NCBI GenBank assembly: GCA_900470805.1 | Contig: UCCA01000018.1 | Location: 434,001-498,000 of the forward strand | From: Hyphomicrobiales bacterium | GTDB lineage: Bacteria > Pseudomonadota > Alphaproteobacteria > Rhizobiales > Rhizobiaceae | Length of the DNA: 64,000 nucleotides | Reading direction: 5' to 3' | In this document: positions 27,671 through 36,527 of the stretch, piece by piece | Numbering within the stretch: position 1 is the stretch's first letter | How the letters are laid out: every line of letters begins with the position of its first letter | Notes under the pieces: generated by a model | The model's database searches: none | Told to the model about the DNA's origin: nothing | Seen by the model: the letters and a program-made list of their open reading frames with translations, nothing else | Made by a program: the position numbers and the translations under genes

Positions 27671-28161
27671 ACGACGGCAATCCCAGGCAGAACCGGGCAA
27701 AGGAACGGCCATAGCAGCGCCTCGATCGCCGTGACCACCGGTGTGGCCATTGCGACTAGGTCCGCAACGTCCGTCGATGAGGACGAGGCATACTCGACTT
27801 CCAGCTGGCCGATCTTCTCGCGCTTCACTGTCGAGGTGCCGGTCACCACTGGCGACAAACTGCCGGGGTTGGTCAATTCGAGGAATGCCGCCTCATAGGA
27901 AGCGTTCTCGATCGCCACTGGGATGGCATCAGACGGGATGCTCTCCCCGTAGTAGGTCGATGCGCCGGTGCGCGGCCATGCCCGCTCTTGAGCGAAGCCG
28001 CCCGTGCGCATGCCCGAGAAGAAACGCTCATACCGATCGATCACCAGAGATCCGCGCTGTCTTGCGGCGGTTTTCTGAGCATCGGTCATTCCATCCGGTA
28101 AGACGTAGCCGGCTGCGTCCCAGTAAGCCTCTGCCGCTGGGTTGATACCGTATCCGGGCAT
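27667..28161 (-). CDS. head-tail adaptor (DnaT-like ssDNA-binding fold family)
   Basis: 164 residues starting MPGYGIN at 28161, with GAGGAA upstream. The N-terminal PAAEAYWDAAGYV and repeated RGSLVIDRYERFFSG match the DnaT-like proteins found in the adaptor position of many siphoviruses. Despite that family name, it most likely sits at the portal as an adaptor. Confidence 0.68.
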   Translation of the reverse strand: MPGYGINPAAEAYWDAAGYVLPDGMTDAQKTAARQRGSLVIDRYERFFSGMRTGGFAQERAWPRTGASTYYGESIPSDAIPVAIENASYEAAFLELTNPGSLSPVVTGTSTVKREKIGQLEVEYASSSSTDVADLVAMATPVVTAIEALLWPFLCPVLPGIAVV

Positions 28162-28217
28162 AGGATTCCTCGATATTTGCTTGTAAGAGGTGCCGAGTTT
28201 GCCGCTCGGAGGGACCA

Positions 28218-28658
28218 ATGAACTTCAACTACTGGGAGATCGCATCTGCGATCGCGAACGTGGTGATGGCCGCAACCGCAGTCATCGCGGCGTGGTACGC
28301 TTTGCGGCAGTACCGTTCTTCAGTTCGGATCCAAGAAATGGATCAAATCTTGAGCATGTACCGCGCCACAGCCGAGGTGATGCGTCAGGGAGATGGCCAA
28401 GACTTCAACCATGCACTCATCCGAGACGCAATGAACCTACTCGAAACCCATGAACGGCTGATAGCACAGGATCTTCTTTCAAAGAGAGCTATCGATTTTT
28501 ATAGAGACGCGATCTCAATCAACGATGACTTTGAGAATATTTCTCCCAAGAACCTCAGGCTCATCCGAGACGTTCTGGGAAATGACAAACGAGGCTACAG
28601 GCACCTGATTGCTGCGCTGAGAAGTCGGGACGAGACCAAATACATCATTGACTGGTAA
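28218..28658 (+). CDS. membrane-anchored moron protein
   Basis: 146 residues with one N-terminal membrane helix (about 7-27, IASAIANVVMAATAVIAAWYA) and a helical cytoplasmic domain rich in Arg and Asp. GGAGGG lies 5 nt before the ATG. It is on the plus strand, wedged between capsid and adaptor genes transcribed the other way. An N-terminal helix with a cytoplasmic domain is common among phage-encoded defence and exclusion proteins, but no family is recognised. Confidence 0.68.
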   Translation: MNFNYWEIASAIANVVMAATAVIAAWYALRQYRSSVRIQEMDQILSMYRATAEVMRQGDGQDFNHALIRDAMNLLETHERLIAQDLLSKRAIDFYRDAISINDDFENISPKNLRLIRDVLGNDKRGYRHLIAALRSRDETKYIIDW

Positions 28659-28689
28659 TCCCCGGCAGGCGGGCCGCCGGGGATATCGA

Positions 28690-29244
28690 TCATTCAGAGA
28701 GGTATGCCTTCTGCTCTTCTGGGGTCATGCCCTTGAAGGTTTCTGCGTCGGCTTCCCTCATTTTACTGCCGACCTGCTTGCCGTCGGCGTCAAACGCGGC
28801 GAACCAGCCAGGCGACGTTTCATTAACGGTATAGCCGACGGCAATGTCCGAGGGCTTTTGAGCCGCCGTAGCGGCCTGAAGCCGTTGCTGAAGTTCCACG
28901 ATCTGACCTTCAAGCTTTGTGATCGTTTCGTCGCGCTCGCCGACCTTCGAGTTGAGATCAGCATTCTCGGAGGTGAGATGCCCGATTTCGGTGTCTTTCT
29001 CCTCGAACTTGGCTTTCAGCTCGTCCAGCTGGGCGGTGCTGACAGTGACCCCGCCGGCTGAATCAGGCATCCCGAGTTCGTCGTCTTCGGCATCGCCTTC
29101 AAGATCGAAGAAATCTAGGCCCTTGGCATGGCTTTCCAGCGTCTTGTTCAGCCGGACGGACTTGGTCTGACCCGGCTGAATGTAGACGACGCCCTCCAGG
29201 GTATGGATACCCTGGGGCGCCTTGCTGTTGTTGGTAACGTCCAT
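28690..29244 (-). CDS. head-region protein with coiled coil
   Basis: 184 residues. An N-terminal segment TLEGVVYIQPGQTKSV precedes a long coiled coil (about 70-125) and a C-terminal part with TFKGMTPEEQKAYL. The start at 29244 has AAGGAG upstream. It follows the capsid gene by 12 bp. Role unknown; possibly a minor head or assembly factor. Confidence 0.62.
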   Translation of the reverse strand: MDVTNNSKAPQGIHTLEGVVYIQPGQTKSVRLNKTLESHAKGLDFFDLEGDAEDDELGMPDSAGGVTVSTAQLDELKAKFEEKDTEIGHLTSENADLNSKVGERDETITKLEGQIVELQQRLQAATAAQKPSDIAVGYTVNETSPGWFAAFDADGKQVGSKMREADAETFKGMTPEEQKAYLSE

Positions 29245-29255
29245 TGCTGCTCTCC

Positions 29256-30227
29256 TTACGGTGCTGCCGTGATTTCGTCGCCGTAGGCAGCGGCACCCGG
29301 CAGACGCCATTCCGTGCCGCCCGTACGAGCGATGACGCCCGTCTCAAAGCCCATGATGGACTTCTGACGAGGCTGGAGAACCCGGCGAGGCATAGGGAGG
29401 TGGAAGCGCAGGACTTCCTCATCCTTGCGATACACGACCATGCGGCCGCCACCGTTCTGAGATGCCTTGGCCAGTTCGCGAAGCGGCTGGATGTCGAGCG
29501 GCTGGTTGGTCTCAGCCGTATAGACGTTGTTCTTGCGCAGGTATTCCAGCGCAGTGATGTATCCATCGCCGGCGCCAAGACGCTTGGTGGCGATGAGACG
29601 GAACGCGGCGGGAGGCAGGCGGAGCGTATCCACCCACTCGATTTCGCTGGTGTTCGTGCGAACGCTGGAGATCAGATCGTTCACATCGCGAAGGATCTGG
29701 TCGACAGTCTTGGTGGACCAGAGCGTCGAGGAGCCGGTACCGTCAGCCGCGACGGTGACACGCGAGACGTTCGGATCGTTGGCGAAGCCGGTCCAGTTCT
29801 TCTCGGTGGAGCCGATCATGGCGACCGAGTTGAGCAGACGCTCGACCTTGTCCGCAGCCGACATGGCCTTGGTGGAGTTCAGGTCGATGCCATAGAGGGC
29901 GCCCTGGTTGACTTCTTCGAGGTTCCATTCCCAGCCAGAGCCGATCATGGCGAAGTCTTTGCTTGCCTGATCATGGACGGCGGAGTTGAACGGCATGTCG
30001 GTACCGGCACCGGAAAGGAACTTTGCCTCGCCTGCCGTGTCGACGGTGAAGAAGGTCGTGCCGATTGCCCATGCGTTGCCCTCGGTGACCACGGGCACGG
30101 TGGCGCCGTAGTTGAACGTCGGGTAACGGCGCTGATAGATCTTGGTCTCGACGTTGCGCCCCTGCGCCAGGACGAACGGATAGGCCGCCTGGGCATCAGC
30201 GAATGGCTGACGGATAATCTGGTTCAT
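29256..30227 (-). CDS. major capsid protein (DUF2184-like)
   Basis: 323 residues, with conserved elements of DUF2184 capsid proteins: an N-terminal arm (ADAQAAYPFVLAQGRNVETKIYQRR), EGNAWAIGTTFFTVDTAGEA, and a C-terminal RTGGTEWRLPGAA. CAGGAG lies upstream. It forms the HK97-fold shell; protease and scaffold lie two genes upstream. Confidence 0.82.
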   Translation of the reverse strand: MNQIIRQPFADAQAAYPFVLAQGRNVETKIYQRRYPTFNYGATVPVVTEGNAWAIGTTFFTVDTAGEAKFLSGAGTDMPFNSAVHDQASKDFAMIGSGWEWNLEEVNQGALYGIDLNSTKAMSAADKVERLLNSVAMIGSTEKNWTGFANDPNVSRVTVAADGTGSSTLWSTKTVDQILRDVNDLISSVRTNTSEIEWVDTLRLPPAAFRLIATKRLGAGDGYITALEYLRKNNVYTAETNQPLDIQPLRELAKASQNGGGRMVVYRKDEEVLRFHLPMPRRVLQPRQKSIMGFETGVIARTGGTEWRLPGAAAYGDEITAAP

Positions 30228-30230
30228 GGC

Positions 30231-30713
30231 TTATGCGCTCCTGTGCTTGAGCGACACTTCGACGATCGCTTCCGCGGCGCCGGTCGTGTCGAAGAATGCG
30301 TCTGGGATCGGGCCGACAATGTTGGTTCCGGCCGCGTTGACGTAGCGATCGGTGACCGTGTTGTAGTAGACCGCATCGCCGTCAGCGACACCGCCAACGC
30401 CAGCGCGGACGTACATCTGACCATCGGTCATGAAGGCACCTGTAAAATACTGCGGATACCCGTCCACCAGTGTAGCTCCTGCGGCAACTGCTGGGACAGC
30501 AGGAGTCAGGACCGCAAGACCGATGAACTTGCCGCCGGCCGCGAGCGGAACGACGCCATGGTCACCAGTGCCGCGCTGAACAGGCTGGCCGAACTTGACG
30601 CCGGCAGCGTTCTCAACCGTGCGGCTGACCTTGTTGCACTTCTCCTCGTTCGCGACCTGACCAGGCAGGCCCTTCGGAGGCGCTTCAGTGTAGGAAGTCT
30701 GGTAAGTGGCCAT
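30231..30713 (-). CDS. capsid decoration / cement protein (DUF2190-like)
   Basis: 160 residues, beta-rich, with GQPVQRGTGDHGVVPL and the pattern YVRAGVGGVADGDAVYYNT seen in decoration proteins placed immediately before capsid genes. AAGGAGG lies upstream of the ATG. Four bases separate it from the capsid gene's start region, so the two are co-translated. Confidence 0.72.
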   Translation of the reverse strand: MATYQTSYTEAPPKGLPGQVANEEKCNKVSRTVENAAGVKFGQPVQRGTGDHGVVPLAAGGKFIGLAVLTPAVPAVAAGATLVDGYPQYFTGAFMTDGQMYVRAGVGGVADGDAVYYNTVTDRYVNAAGTNIVGPIPDAFFDTTGAAEAIVEVSLKHRSA

Positions 30714-30725
30714 AATGGCGCCTCC

Positions 30726-31280
30726 TTAGTTGGCTGCTGCGGTGCCGGACTTGAGATCCTTGACCATCTGCGCATAGGCGTCGGTCGTGACCTTGTCGGC
30801 ATCGCTGCTCTGCGTGAGACCGTCCTTGACGACGGCGGCGAACGGATCGGGGGCGCCCTTTGCCGCATCCTCGACCAGGAGATCGAAGCGAGCGTCGATG
30901 TAGGCGTCAGCCTTGCCGGCAATGGCAGCATCGCCGAGCTTGGCGACTACAACGGCCTTGCGGATGGCAGCATCCGAAAGACCTTCGACCTTGACGTCCT
31001 TGGCGATCGCCTTGGCGACGGACACCAGGTCAGCGCGGGCCTGAACCTTCTTGTCGAGATCGGCGTCGGACAGCACCTTGCCGGCCAGCTCGTCGATCTT
31101 GGCATCCTTCTTCGCCAACTCCGCATCCTTGGCAGCGAGAGCTGTCTGGTGGGCGGTTTCGGCGGCAGTGAATTTCGTGTTGGCGTCAGCGAGCCGCGAC
31201 TGCAGCGTGCCAATCACCGTGGCGCCCTGGTCGGTTACTTCAACCGGGATGCCATCGACGGTAACCGTCTTCAGGGTCAT
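30726..31280 (-). CDS. nested scaffold protein (internal start)
   Basis: Same frame as the protease, initiating at Met195 (31280). AGAGGAAAAG lies about 5 nt before this ATG, a better Shine-Dalgarno than most in the operon. It gives a 184-residue scaffold without the protease domain. This is the lambda C/Nu3 arrangement. Confidence 0.65.
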   Translation of the reverse strand: MTLKTVTVDGIPVEVTDQGATVIGTLQSRLADANTKFTAAETAHQTALAAKDAELAKKDAKIDELAGKVLSDADLDKKVQARADLVSVAKAIAKDVKVEGLSDAAIRKAVVVAKLGDAAIAGKADAYIDARFDLLVEDAAKGAPDPFAAVVKDGLTQSSDADKVTTDAYAQMVKDLKSGTAAAN

Positions 31281-31862
31281 GATCTTTTCCTCTGTGGGTT
31301 TGTGATCAGGGGTGAAAGGGCTGACGCCCCATGTCGCACCGTCGCCGATGCGAGCTTGTGAACCAGCCCGAGCGCGATCGACGATCGCCAGGTGGTTGAT
31401 CTTGATGTTGGTCTGCTTGGCGTCGTAGGCCTCGCCGTCCGGAGTGACGCCATCGCCCCAGACCAGTTCGCAGGTGTAACCGGCGGACAGCTCGCGCTTA
31501 TGGCCCTCGACCTTGCTGATCGCGGCGGCATCCTTGAGGATCAGCGGCAGCCAGACCCACTCGCCGTCTTTCTTAGCGGCGGTGCTGACCTCGCCGACGG
31601 CCAGATCCTTCCAATTCGCAGAGGTGACAGCGTCCTTCGGATGGTCGTCTGTGACTGGTGCATGGGTGAATGACTGGAGGCTGGCATCCGAAAACACCTC
31701 TTCGGCCGGCCGATAGACGCGAACGATCTGCATCTCTGGCTTGCCGACCTCGTCGCCGAGATAGAGCTGAATGCCAGTGCGCACGGCCTTGGCTTCGGCA
31801 ACGAGGTACCCGTCGGCAGTCCGACGGGTGCCGGACACCGTGACAGCGTCGGTGAATTGCAT
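30726..31862 (-). CDS. prohead protease-scaffold fusion (DUF2213-like)
   Basis: 378 residues. Residues 1-190 are DUF2213-like: the putative protease His in THAPVTDDHP (67-74), then LSAGYTCELVW, INHLAIVDRARAG. Residues 195-378 are a charged helical scaffold with coiled coil (AETAHQTALAAKDAELAKKDAK). AGAGGAAAG precedes the ATG. An internal start inside gives the scaffold alone; see the next entry. Confidence 0.82.
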   Translation of the reverse strand: MQFTDAVTVSGTRRTADGYLVAEAKAVRTGIQLYLGDEVGKPEMQIVRVYRPAEEVFSDASLQSFTHAPVTDDHPKDAVTSANWKDLAVGEVSTAAKKDGEWVWLPLILKDAAAISKVEGHKRELSAGYTCELVWGDGVTPDGEAYDAKQTNIKINHLAIVDRARAGSQARIGDGATWGVSPFTPDHKPTEEKIMTLKTVTVDGIPVEVTDQGATVIGTLQSRLADANTKFTAAETAHQTALAAKDAELAKKDAKIDELAGKVLSDADLDKKVQARADLVSVAKAIAKDVKVEGLSDAAIRKAVVVAKLGDAAIAGKADAYIDARFDLLVEDAAKGAPDPFAAVVKDGLTQSSDADKVTTDAYAQMVKDLKSGTAAAN

Positions 31863-31946
31863 GAGCTTTCCTCTTTAAGAGGTGTTGACGTTCAGAATGT
31901 CGTCCGCAATAGCGTAAGCGGTGCGATTAACACGTGAGAGAGCTTC

Positions 31947-32147
31947 ATGAATTTCGAAGACCTAAAGAACATTCTGAAAACACTGGAGCCAGGCATGTCT
32001 CTCTCGGTCCAACGCGAATGGGTTGACCGAATAGTCCCTGGCCCGGATCTCGATAGAGATGTGCGATTGTTTTCATTAGCCCCGGCTTTGGAGTGCAACA
32101 TCAGAAAGGTTGACGGGGAGGTGGTTTTCGAACGGTTTAGGCCGTGA
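31947..32147 (+). CDS. small plus-strand protein between portal and protease
   Basis: 66 residues, acidic N-terminal helix (FEDLKNILKTLEPG) and a beta C-terminus (IRKVDGEVVFERFRP). GAGAG precedes the ATG. It lies in a gap between two leftward late genes, like the other plus-strand morons. No family is recognised. Confidence 0.55.
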   Translation: MNFEDLKNILKTLEPGMSLSVQREWVDRIVPGPDLDRDVRLFSLAPALECNIRKVDGEVVFERFRP

Positions 32148-32204
32148 TGTGCTTCACAAGCCACGTGACGGCTTTTTAAGCGAGTGGGAAGGTGAAGGAT
32201 GACA

Positions 32205-34031
32205 TCAGTCCGCCCTCACCTCTTCAAAGATCTCCGGTCCAAGGGTGATCTTTCCCTGATACGGCGTGATCTTAGTCAGATCGACGTCGCCGCCGACTTG
32301 GATGGTGATGTGAGGCTGATATTCCGGCCAATCCCAAGAAGCGCCCTGTTCGAACATCGCCTCATGCCGCCACTTCAGCTCATTGGCGACGATCAGCAGG
32401 GCGTAGTAGTTGCCGTCCTGTCCGAACGCTTCCATCTGGCGAGGTCCGCCGGCGCTGATCTCCAACCGCGGAGACCAGCTTTCGCCCATCTCGAACCAAT
32501 CGACCGGCGTGCGGCTGTGGATGACGGTGACATGCAGGTCAGGCACCACGTCGGTGAAGCCCTGCTCTTTCGCCCATGCGAGGATGTCGGCGCGGTTAAG
32601 GACGTCACGGCGGACATAGAGCGTGCGTGGGGCGGCGTCGTTCGCTGCTCGCTGCACGCGGGTCACGTTGTTGCTGTTAGCTGACTGGGCGGCTGCAGCA
32701 GCGGCCAGCTCCTCTTCCGAAGGCTCTTGCTCTGCCAGAGTGCCATACTGCTCGATCGCTGCATCGAGACCAGGAAGGACGCCATCCTCGACGAGGCGAT
32801 TGACCAGAGCGTCAGACACAGCCTCGCGCGGCACGATCTCCTGACCGGTTCCTGTACCGACAAGCTGGCGGGCCGCATCGGCGGTGGTCTTGAAAATCTC
32901 GGCCCGTTCCTTTTCGCTCATCTGCTCGAGCGGCGACCAGCGATAGTAGACGTCAGGGTCAACCACCCCCGCCGAGCGCTCAATGCACTCATCGAGGCGG
33001 CGCATGGCAGGCTGCAGCTCAAGCTCCTGCATCGATTGGATGCGGTCATGATAGTTCTTCATGTCTGACGTGCCGGTCGCGTTCATACCGGCAGGTGACT
33101 GACCGAGGAGGCGCGTCACCGGGATATCGGCAGCGCCTGAGACGATCTGCATGAAGGCCATCAGGATATCCGTCAGGCCGGCCATTGAAGCGCTCTTGGT
33201 CTCGTACTCCTCTTCCTTGTCGAGAAGCAGCGTGCCGTTGATGCCCTTGGACATGTTGGCCAGGCTGTAACGCTCCAGTATCTTCGAGCGATAGGCCTCA
33301 TTGTTCAGGCTGGCCATGAAATCCGGAATGCGGATGATGTCGATCTTGGCCTCGAACACGAGTGAGGCAATGTTGCCGGCCGTGCTGTCGGCGTTCTTGA
33401 TGGCGTCGAGCGTCGACTGCAGGACGCTATCGCCCCATCCCTGCCAAGGGTTGCCGTTGATCTCATCGTCAGCAGGCATGGCGCCGGTGAAGAGGACGAG
33501 ACGCGACGGGTGGATCTCGATCTGCATCCCGTTCGCACCACTCAGAGTGTATGAGCCGGGGCGGCCGTACCATTCCGATTCCGGATTGCGATCGATCTCG
33601 CCTGCGCTCAGTTGCCGGCGGGTGATTACGTTGAGGTAGCGGATGCCACCCTTCTCCATGCGCTCCACGTCCAGCGGCAGAGCCGGATTGGCCTCGCCCG
33701 TACCAATGTACAGTGCAGCGCCGCCGAACAGACGGCCCTTCTTCGCCGCTTCCAGTACCTTGCCCTTGACGTTCAGGCGCTTCTCTTCTTCCTCGATCGC
33801 CTCGATCTGCGGCTTCTTCGCCTGCCAGTCGCGCCACTTGCGGCACGCATCGAGCGCCGGGATATCGACGATCTTGCGCGGGAGCCAAGACGAGCTGTAG
33901 GCCGCGATCAACTGCTCATCCGTCATGACGGCATGAGTGTAGAAAGTCGTGGCCGCCTTATCCCTCTCCGTTCCCATCCTCGAAACAAGGCTGGTCAAGC
34001 TATCGCGCACGAATGCGATGACGTTGGACAT
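32205..34031 (-). CDS. portal protein (DUF1073) fused to an Acb1-like 2H phosphodiesterase
   Basis: 608 residues. Residues 1-400 are a DUF1073/Mu gp29-type portal core (WLPRKIVDIPALDACRKW, DIPVTRLLGQSPAGM). After an Ala/Ser-rich linker (about 435-455), residues 465-608 hold a 2H phosphodiesterase-like domain with H500-V-T502 and H574-I-T576, the two HxT motifs of the T4 anti-CBASS nuclease Acb1. Acb1 degrades cyclic nucleotide signals of CBASS defence. The N-terminal DUF1073 domain is linked to Acb1 in some family names. AAGGAAC precedes the start. Confidence 0.85.
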   Translation of the reverse strand: MSNVIAFVRDSLTSLVSRMGTERDKAATTFYTHAVMTDEQLIAAYSSSWLPRKIVDIPALDACRKWRDWQAKKPQIEAIEEEEKRLNVKGKVLEAAKKGRLFGGAALYIGTGEANPALPLDVERMEKGGIRYLNVITRRQLSAGEIDRNPESEWYGRPGSYTLSGANGMQIEIHPSRLVLFTGAMPADDEINGNPWQGWGDSVLQSTLDAIKNADSTAGNIASLVFEAKIDIIRIPDFMASLNNEAYRSKILERYSLANMSKGINGTLLLDKEEEYETKSASMAGLTDILMAFMQIVSGAADIPVTRLLGQSPAGMNATGTSDMKNYHDRIQSMQELELQPAMRRLDECIERSAGVVDPDVYYRWSPLEQMSEKERAEIFKTTADAARQLVGTGTGQEIVPREAVSDALVNRLVEDGVLPGLDAAIEQYGTLAEQEPSEEELAAAAAAQSANSNNVTRVQRAANDAAPRTLYVRRDVLNRADILAWAKEQGFTDVVPDLHVTVIHSRTPVDWFEMGESWSPRLEISAGGPRQMEAFGQDGNYYALLIVANELKWRHEAMFEQGASWDWPEYQPHITIQVGGDVDLTKITPYQGKITLGPEIFEEVRAD

Positions 34032-34040
34032 GCTTGTTCC

Positions 34041-35429
34041 TTAGATGTTTGCCAGCGTGAACGTGCTTGCGTTCAGGAGGGCATTGAATGCGCGGCTCGT
34101 GCTGTCGGCGTCGTCGTCATGCTTCGCTTCAGGGAAGCTTTCGAGCGCGTTGAACCAGGCGTCGTTCCACGGACCGCGAAGCACCATTACGTTGCCGGCT
34201 TCCGCCTGCGCCGAGAACGGGCTGAACCGCGTGATCTTGTCACCTGATTCCGGTGTTGCCCTGACGTTGAAGCCTGTCAGCATCTTCGTCAGGCTCGTGA
34301 CTTGAGACTTACCGGCCTGCCCCGGATCTTGAGGCAGGGATATCTGCGTCTCGCGACCGTCGGCCTCGGCCGTGTTCTTGATCAGCCTCTCGACACCGGA
34401 CGGTGACAAATGGTCAGCGACATGACGCCCGACAATGTAGGTACCGTCAGGCAGCTTGCCAATCTTCGTTCCTGCGGTGGCGTCGGGGTCTTTCCCTTCA
34501 ACCTTCGGCGTCGAGGCCAAGTCCCAGCCCCGCATCCAGCGGACGCCGGCCGGTACCGCATCGACAACCTGGCACCAGCCACGCTGGAACAGCAGACCAG
34601 CAGCGGGCCGGATCTTCCAGTTGCCGCCGAGCAGACGCTCGCGTTCGACCGTCGGCTGCGCCATCAGGTTGGCGAGGTAGCCGGGGTCGGCCGCCATCAG
34701 CATCGCGTTGTCGCTCAGCTTGGCCGGGATGAACGTAACCGACTTCGGCGGTATAGGCTCGCCCGTCAATGGATTCGTGTGGTGCGCTAGCTCCTCTGGG
34801 CTGTCAGCCCATATGATCGTGTCACCGATGCGAATGAACCAGCGAAGGACGCCGGCGCGCTCTGCAATGGCGAAACCTGTCTCCTGATTGATCCACCAGG
34901 ATATGAACTCGGCAACCCAGCTATCCGCATCAGGATTGCAGGTTGCCCTAACGTATGGCCTGACACCGCACATGGAGCGGTTTCGGCTAAGCATGTACCA
35001 GAACTGCTTGGCGCTGAAATGCGTCAGCTCGTCGAAGCAGATGAGCGGGATCTGTGACCCCTGCCAGTTATAGATCGTCTTCTCGTGCTCAAGGTGGGCG
35101 AACGATACCCCTGCCCCTGATGGAAACGTCCAGCTGAGATCCGGCGCCGATCGCGGATTCGCGCTCAGGTGCGGATAAAGCTTCTCGCTCTCATCCCAGA
35201 GACCGCCCTCGTTTCTGACCTGCGTCAGATTCCGACGGAAGAAAACCGCGCCGAAGGCGGGATTGCTGACATGCCGCAGGGGCTCCATGAGGAGCGCCCA
35301 GGTCTTTCCGCCACCAGCCGCGCCGCCATAGATGGCGATGTCTGCCGGGGAAGAAAGGAATGTCGTCTGTGGGCCCGGTTGCGGCCGGATGACTGTCTGG
35401 GCTGCCGCGCCCGTCTCAACTCCTGCCAT
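34041..35429 (-). CDS. terL: terminase large subunit
   Basis: 462 residues. Walker A GGAAGGGKT at 35-43 and Walker B LICFDE at 129-134 form the ATPase. The C-terminal half is an RNase H-like nuclease, with acidic residues in MRGWDLAST (about 297), SLPQDPGQAG and KHDDDADS. It motors DNA into the prohead. It overlaps terS by 14 bp, and the start has no clear Shine-Dalgarno, so translation is probably coupled. Confidence 0.93.
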   Translation of the reverse strand: MAGVETGAAAQTVIRPQPGPQTTFLSSPADIAIYGGAAGGGKTWALLMEPLRHVSNPAFGAVFFRRNLTQVRNEGGLWDESEKLYPHLSANPRSAPDLSWTFPSGAGVSFAHLEHEKTIYNWQGSQIPLICFDELTHFSAKQFWYMLSRNRSMCGVRPYVRATCNPDADSWVAEFISWWINQETGFAIAERAGVLRWFIRIGDTIIWADSPEELAHHTNPLTGEPIPPKSVTFIPAKLSDNAMLMAADPGYLANLMAQPTVERERLLGGNWKIRPAAGLLFQRGWCQVVDAVPAGVRWMRGWDLASTPKVEGKDPDATAGTKIGKLPDGTYIVGRHVADHLSPSGVERLIKNTAEADGRETQISLPQDPGQAGKSQVTSLTKMLTGFNVRATPESGDKITRFSPFSAQAEAGNVMVLRGPWNDAWFNALESFPEAKHDDDADSTSRAFNALLNASTFTLANI

Positions 35430-35880
35430 TGTCGGGCAACTGGAAGATCGTCACCGGCGACACTGGCACCGGCAAGTCCTTTCCATCCTTCCCAGTCAGT
35501 TCGCGCCTGTTGGTGTAGCTGCCGCCGACCTCTTCCGCCGCCTGCTTGAGCAGCGACGATGCCAGCATCATATTACCCTGCGTCTCTGCCTTGTCTGCCA
35601 TGCGCTGAAGAGTGCGGAGACGGACGGCACGATGGCTAATGGCGATCGACGCTGTATCTTCGAGGAACGTCTTGCGGGTCTCTTCGTGGAGAGCCTTCCA
35701 CTTGTCGGAGATGTTGGCGCCTGCCTTCTTGGTCGGGTCGTAGGTCTCAACCAGCTGCCGGCTGACATCGACACCGAATTCCCTCTTGACCGAGGCAGCA
35801 ACAATCGAAGGGCTATCGAAACACGCGATCGCCTGCACGATGTAGGTCTTCACCTCATTGGTGAGCTTTGCTTTCGCCAT
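35416..35880 (-). CDS. terS: terminase small subunit (DUF2280)
   Basis: 154 residues. An N-terminal HTH-like region (VKTYIVQAIACFDSPSIVAASVKREFGVDVSRQLVETYDP, residues 10-50) is followed by an oligomerization helix. DUF2280 proteins take the small-terminase position. It recognises packaging sites and loads TerL. It precedes terL with overlap. Confidence 0.82.
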   Translation of the reverse strand: MAKAKLTNEVKTYIVQAIACFDSPSIVAASVKREFGVDVSRQLVETYDPTKKAGANISDKWKALHEETRKTFLEDTASIAISHRAVRLRTLQRMADKAETQGNMMLASSLLKQAAEEVGGSYTNRRELTGKDGKDLPVPVSPVTIFQLPDNGRS

Positions 35881-35903
35881 GGTCTGGTCAAGGCCCTGTC
35901 AAT

Positions 35904-36527
35904 TCACGCGACACGCAACTGGCATGTCCCACATACATGGCCGATACGGGCCGGAGATACTTCTGGCGGGCGGTTGGCCGCATCGACAAGCGCGCGGACG
36001 TTTGCGGCGTCTGCCCCATAGCGACGGACCACACCGACGAACTCCTCGACATCATGGCCTCGCAGCGTGAAGGCTGGCAGTCCGGACATCTTGCGAAACT
36101 TGGGAGCGCCGAATGAATCGCGCTCTTGTCCACAGTGGTATAGCTCATGCTCGACCAGGGCGCAGAACTCAGCATCCGAACATGTGGACGCGTATTCCGC
36201 ATCGAACGTCAGCAGGAAGTCGGGTACGTCGCCGAACCACTGCTGCAGCTGCATCTCTACACGAGCGCGAGACCACTTACCGGCAGGCGGCAGTCCCATC
36301 TCAGCCTGCCCCACCACCCGGCGTCCATGTCTCCCGTTGGTGACATTCGTCCAGAGGGCGCCGATAGTGGCGAAGCGGAGATGAGCGTGATCCTCGTTCA
36401 TGAGGTCTGCCGTCTCATCGATGAACGACGATCGGGCCCACTCGACCAGATCGTTGGCTGGCTCGAAACGGATGCCGGTGTCTTCGAGCATGTCCTCGGT
36501 CGGCATGGGACGGGATGGCATCTGCAT
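35904..36527 (-). CDS. putative phage metallopeptidase
   Basis: 207 residues with the zinc-binding motif HELYH (127-131) in FCALVEHELYHCGQ. The family of phage metallopeptidases upstream of terminases has this layout. It starts in a TAATG overlap with the small lipoprotein gene. The substrate is unknown; possibly a prohead or host target. Confidence 0.75.
   Translation of the reverse strand: MQMPSRPMPTEDMLEDTGIRFEPANDLVEWARSSFIDETADLMNEDHAHLRFATIGALWTNVTNGRHGRRVVGQAEMGLPPAGKWSRARVEMQLQQWFGDVPDFLLTFDAEYASTCSDAEFCALVEHELYHCGQERDSFGAPKFRKMSGLPAFTLRGHDVEEFVGVVRRYGADAANVRALVDAANRPPEVSPARIGHVCGTCQLRVA

Noticed and set aside
29244..31361. 705-codon plus-strand frame over the capsid genes
   Set aside because: It is a shadow of the capsid and scaffold genes, which have clear families and ribosome-binding sites.
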